From NCBI GenBank assembly GCA_022564535.1, contig JADFLD010000132.1:1-6383 (forward strand): a stretch of 6,383 nt of DNA. Reading direction: 5' to 3'. The translations under genes were made by a program, and so were the position numbers. The stretch comes from Gemmatimonadota bacterium. Its GTDB lineage: Bacteria; Gemmatimonadota; Gemmatimonadetes; Longimicrobiales; UBA6960. Every line of letters begins with the position of its first letter. The first letter of the stretch is position 1. This document shows, piece after piece, positions 6,106 through 6,383 of the stretch. The notes beneath the pieces are model-generated. The model was not told where the DNA came from and did no database searches. It worked only from the letters and a program-made list of their open reading frames with translations.

Positions 6106-6122
6106 GTCGCCAGAACAGCGAC
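6106..6122 (-). promoter_or_regulatory. Small hairpin early in the leader
   Basis: GTCGC (6122-6118) and GCGAC (6110-6106) on the minus strand are perfect complements across a 7-nt loop. The fold starts roughly 10 nt after the predicted transcription start and ends 12 nt before the terminator stem. Its size resembles RNA polymerase pause hairpins, but a 5-bp stem is weak evidence. GCGACG (6110-6105) could instead pair with CGTCGC in the UUCG hairpin. Confidence 0.35.
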
Positions 6123-6137
6123 TATGATCGATGGATC

Positions 6138-6166
6138 AATATAGGAGAGCCCCGGAACGCGCTCAA
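6138..6166 (-). promoter_or_regulatory. Sigma70-type promoter of the rimP-nusA-infB operon
   Basis: The minus strand carries TTGAGC (6166-6161) as -35 box and TATATT (6143-6138) as -10 box, separated by exactly 17 bp. They match the consensus at 4 of 6 and 5 of 6 positions. The region around the -10 box is AT-rich in an otherwise GC-rich stretch. Transcription would start near 6131, giving a 5' leader of about 130 nt before rimP. This is the only convincing promoter seen in the window. Confidence 0.78.
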
Positions 6167-6383
6167 CCCTATGCGTTTGGGGGCCCGTCCCAGCCCACCG
6201 CCTAGCAGCCCGTGGTCGTAATGGAGTGGACCGCGCGCAGGGTTTCGCGAGAGCTGGAGTAGAAACGACGACGAGTCGTAGCTGTAGCTACGGCGAGGGG
6301 GAGAGACGACGTCCAAGGCCGCGCCCCGCCCCTGCCGCCCTTCACCATGTCTGACATGAGCTTACGGGCCCGGGCGGCCCGGT
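6167..6383. other. Region upstream of the operon promoter with no assigned gene
   Basis: No tRNA, rRNA or confident gene is visible. On the minus strand a frame is open from the right edge to a TAG at 6202-6204; its last 50 or so residues are Ser/Thr/Arg-rich (ending HSITTTGC) and resemble no family I know. On the plus strand a frame opens at an ATG at 6347 (MSDMSLRARAAR) and leaves the window; it lacks a Shine-Dalgarno site but could be the start of a divergent gene. Two exact short palindromes occur: CGTAGCT/AGCTACG (6277-6292) and CATGTC/GACATG (6346-6358), the second overlapping that ATG. The metY tRNA that precedes rimP in E. coli is absent here. Confidence 0.5.
6347..6383 (+). CDS. Possible start of a divergent gene (very partial)
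   Basis: An ATG at 6347-6349 opens a plus-strand frame reading MSDMSLRARAAR to the window edge. Twelve codons are too few to identify a family. There is no Shine-Dalgarno sequence in front; the nearest purine-rich tract (about 6293-6305) is too distant. A divergent gene would fit the promoter-bearing gap on this side of the operon. I list it only as a possibility. Confidence 0.2.
   Translation, partial: MSDMSLRARAAR

Noticed and set aside
6220..6235. Plus-strand TGGAGTGGACCGCG, resembling the T-box core AGGGTGGNACCGCG
   Set aside because: One base is missing at the tRNA-pairing bulge, and no stem I, specifier loop or plus-strand terminator is visible.
6202..6357. Minus-strand small frame (ATG at 6357) rich in Thr, Ser and Arg, considered as an attenuator leader peptide
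   Set aside because: No terminator follows its stop, the downstream operon is not an amino-acid pathway, there is no clear ribosome-binding site, and the frame is open to the right edge.

Overview
The window is a high-GC bacterial chromosomal segment carrying one leftward (minus-strand) operon for translation and transcription housekeeping. In transcription order the genes are rimP, nusA, an L7Ae-family gene (ylxQ/rplGB-like), infB, a DUF503 gene (ylxP-like), rbfA, and the first 71 codons of truB, which runs off the left edge. This is the Bacillus-type nusA-infB order, except that no ylxR (DUF448) gene lies between nusA and the L7Ae-like gene. Genes are very tightly packed (overlaps or gaps of 4-43 nt). 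Long plus-strand open frames are shadows of nusA and infB.

Taxonomy: strong GC bias in third codon positions, Shine-Dalgarno sites of the GGAGG type, and long acidic low-complexity segments in NusA, RbfA and IF2. The gene order and the style of NusA and IF2 fit a Gram-negative high-GC lineage such as Gemmatimonadota or a related phylum. This is a tentative inference from sequence style, not a database result. The acidic tails would suit a marine or mildly halophilic organism but do not prove it.

Layout: positions 6167-6383 hold no gene I can defend, only short palindromes and edge-open frames. A sigma70-type promoter (TTGAGC, 17 bp spacer, TATATT) at 6138-6166 points toward rimP. A roughly 130-nt leader follows, with a small hairpin, a strong intrinsic terminator (hairpin plus U6), and a UUCG-capped hairpin just before the rimP ribosome-binding site. 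From 6000 down to 1 the seven genes are continuous.

Function: RimP and RbfA help mature the 30S subunit, IF2 drives initiation, TruB makes pseudouridine 55 in tRNA, the L7Ae-like protein probably binds RNA, and NusA controls elongation, pausing and termination. A terminator between promoter and first gene suggests that operon expression is set by attenuation, plausibly with NusA feeding back on its own transcript. I see no mobile element, CRISPR array, tRNA, rRNA or obviously new system. The most unusual signals are the leader attenuator, two strong perfect inverted repeats inside coding sequence (one in the L7Ae-like gene, one in infB), and a hairpin that buries the truB start.
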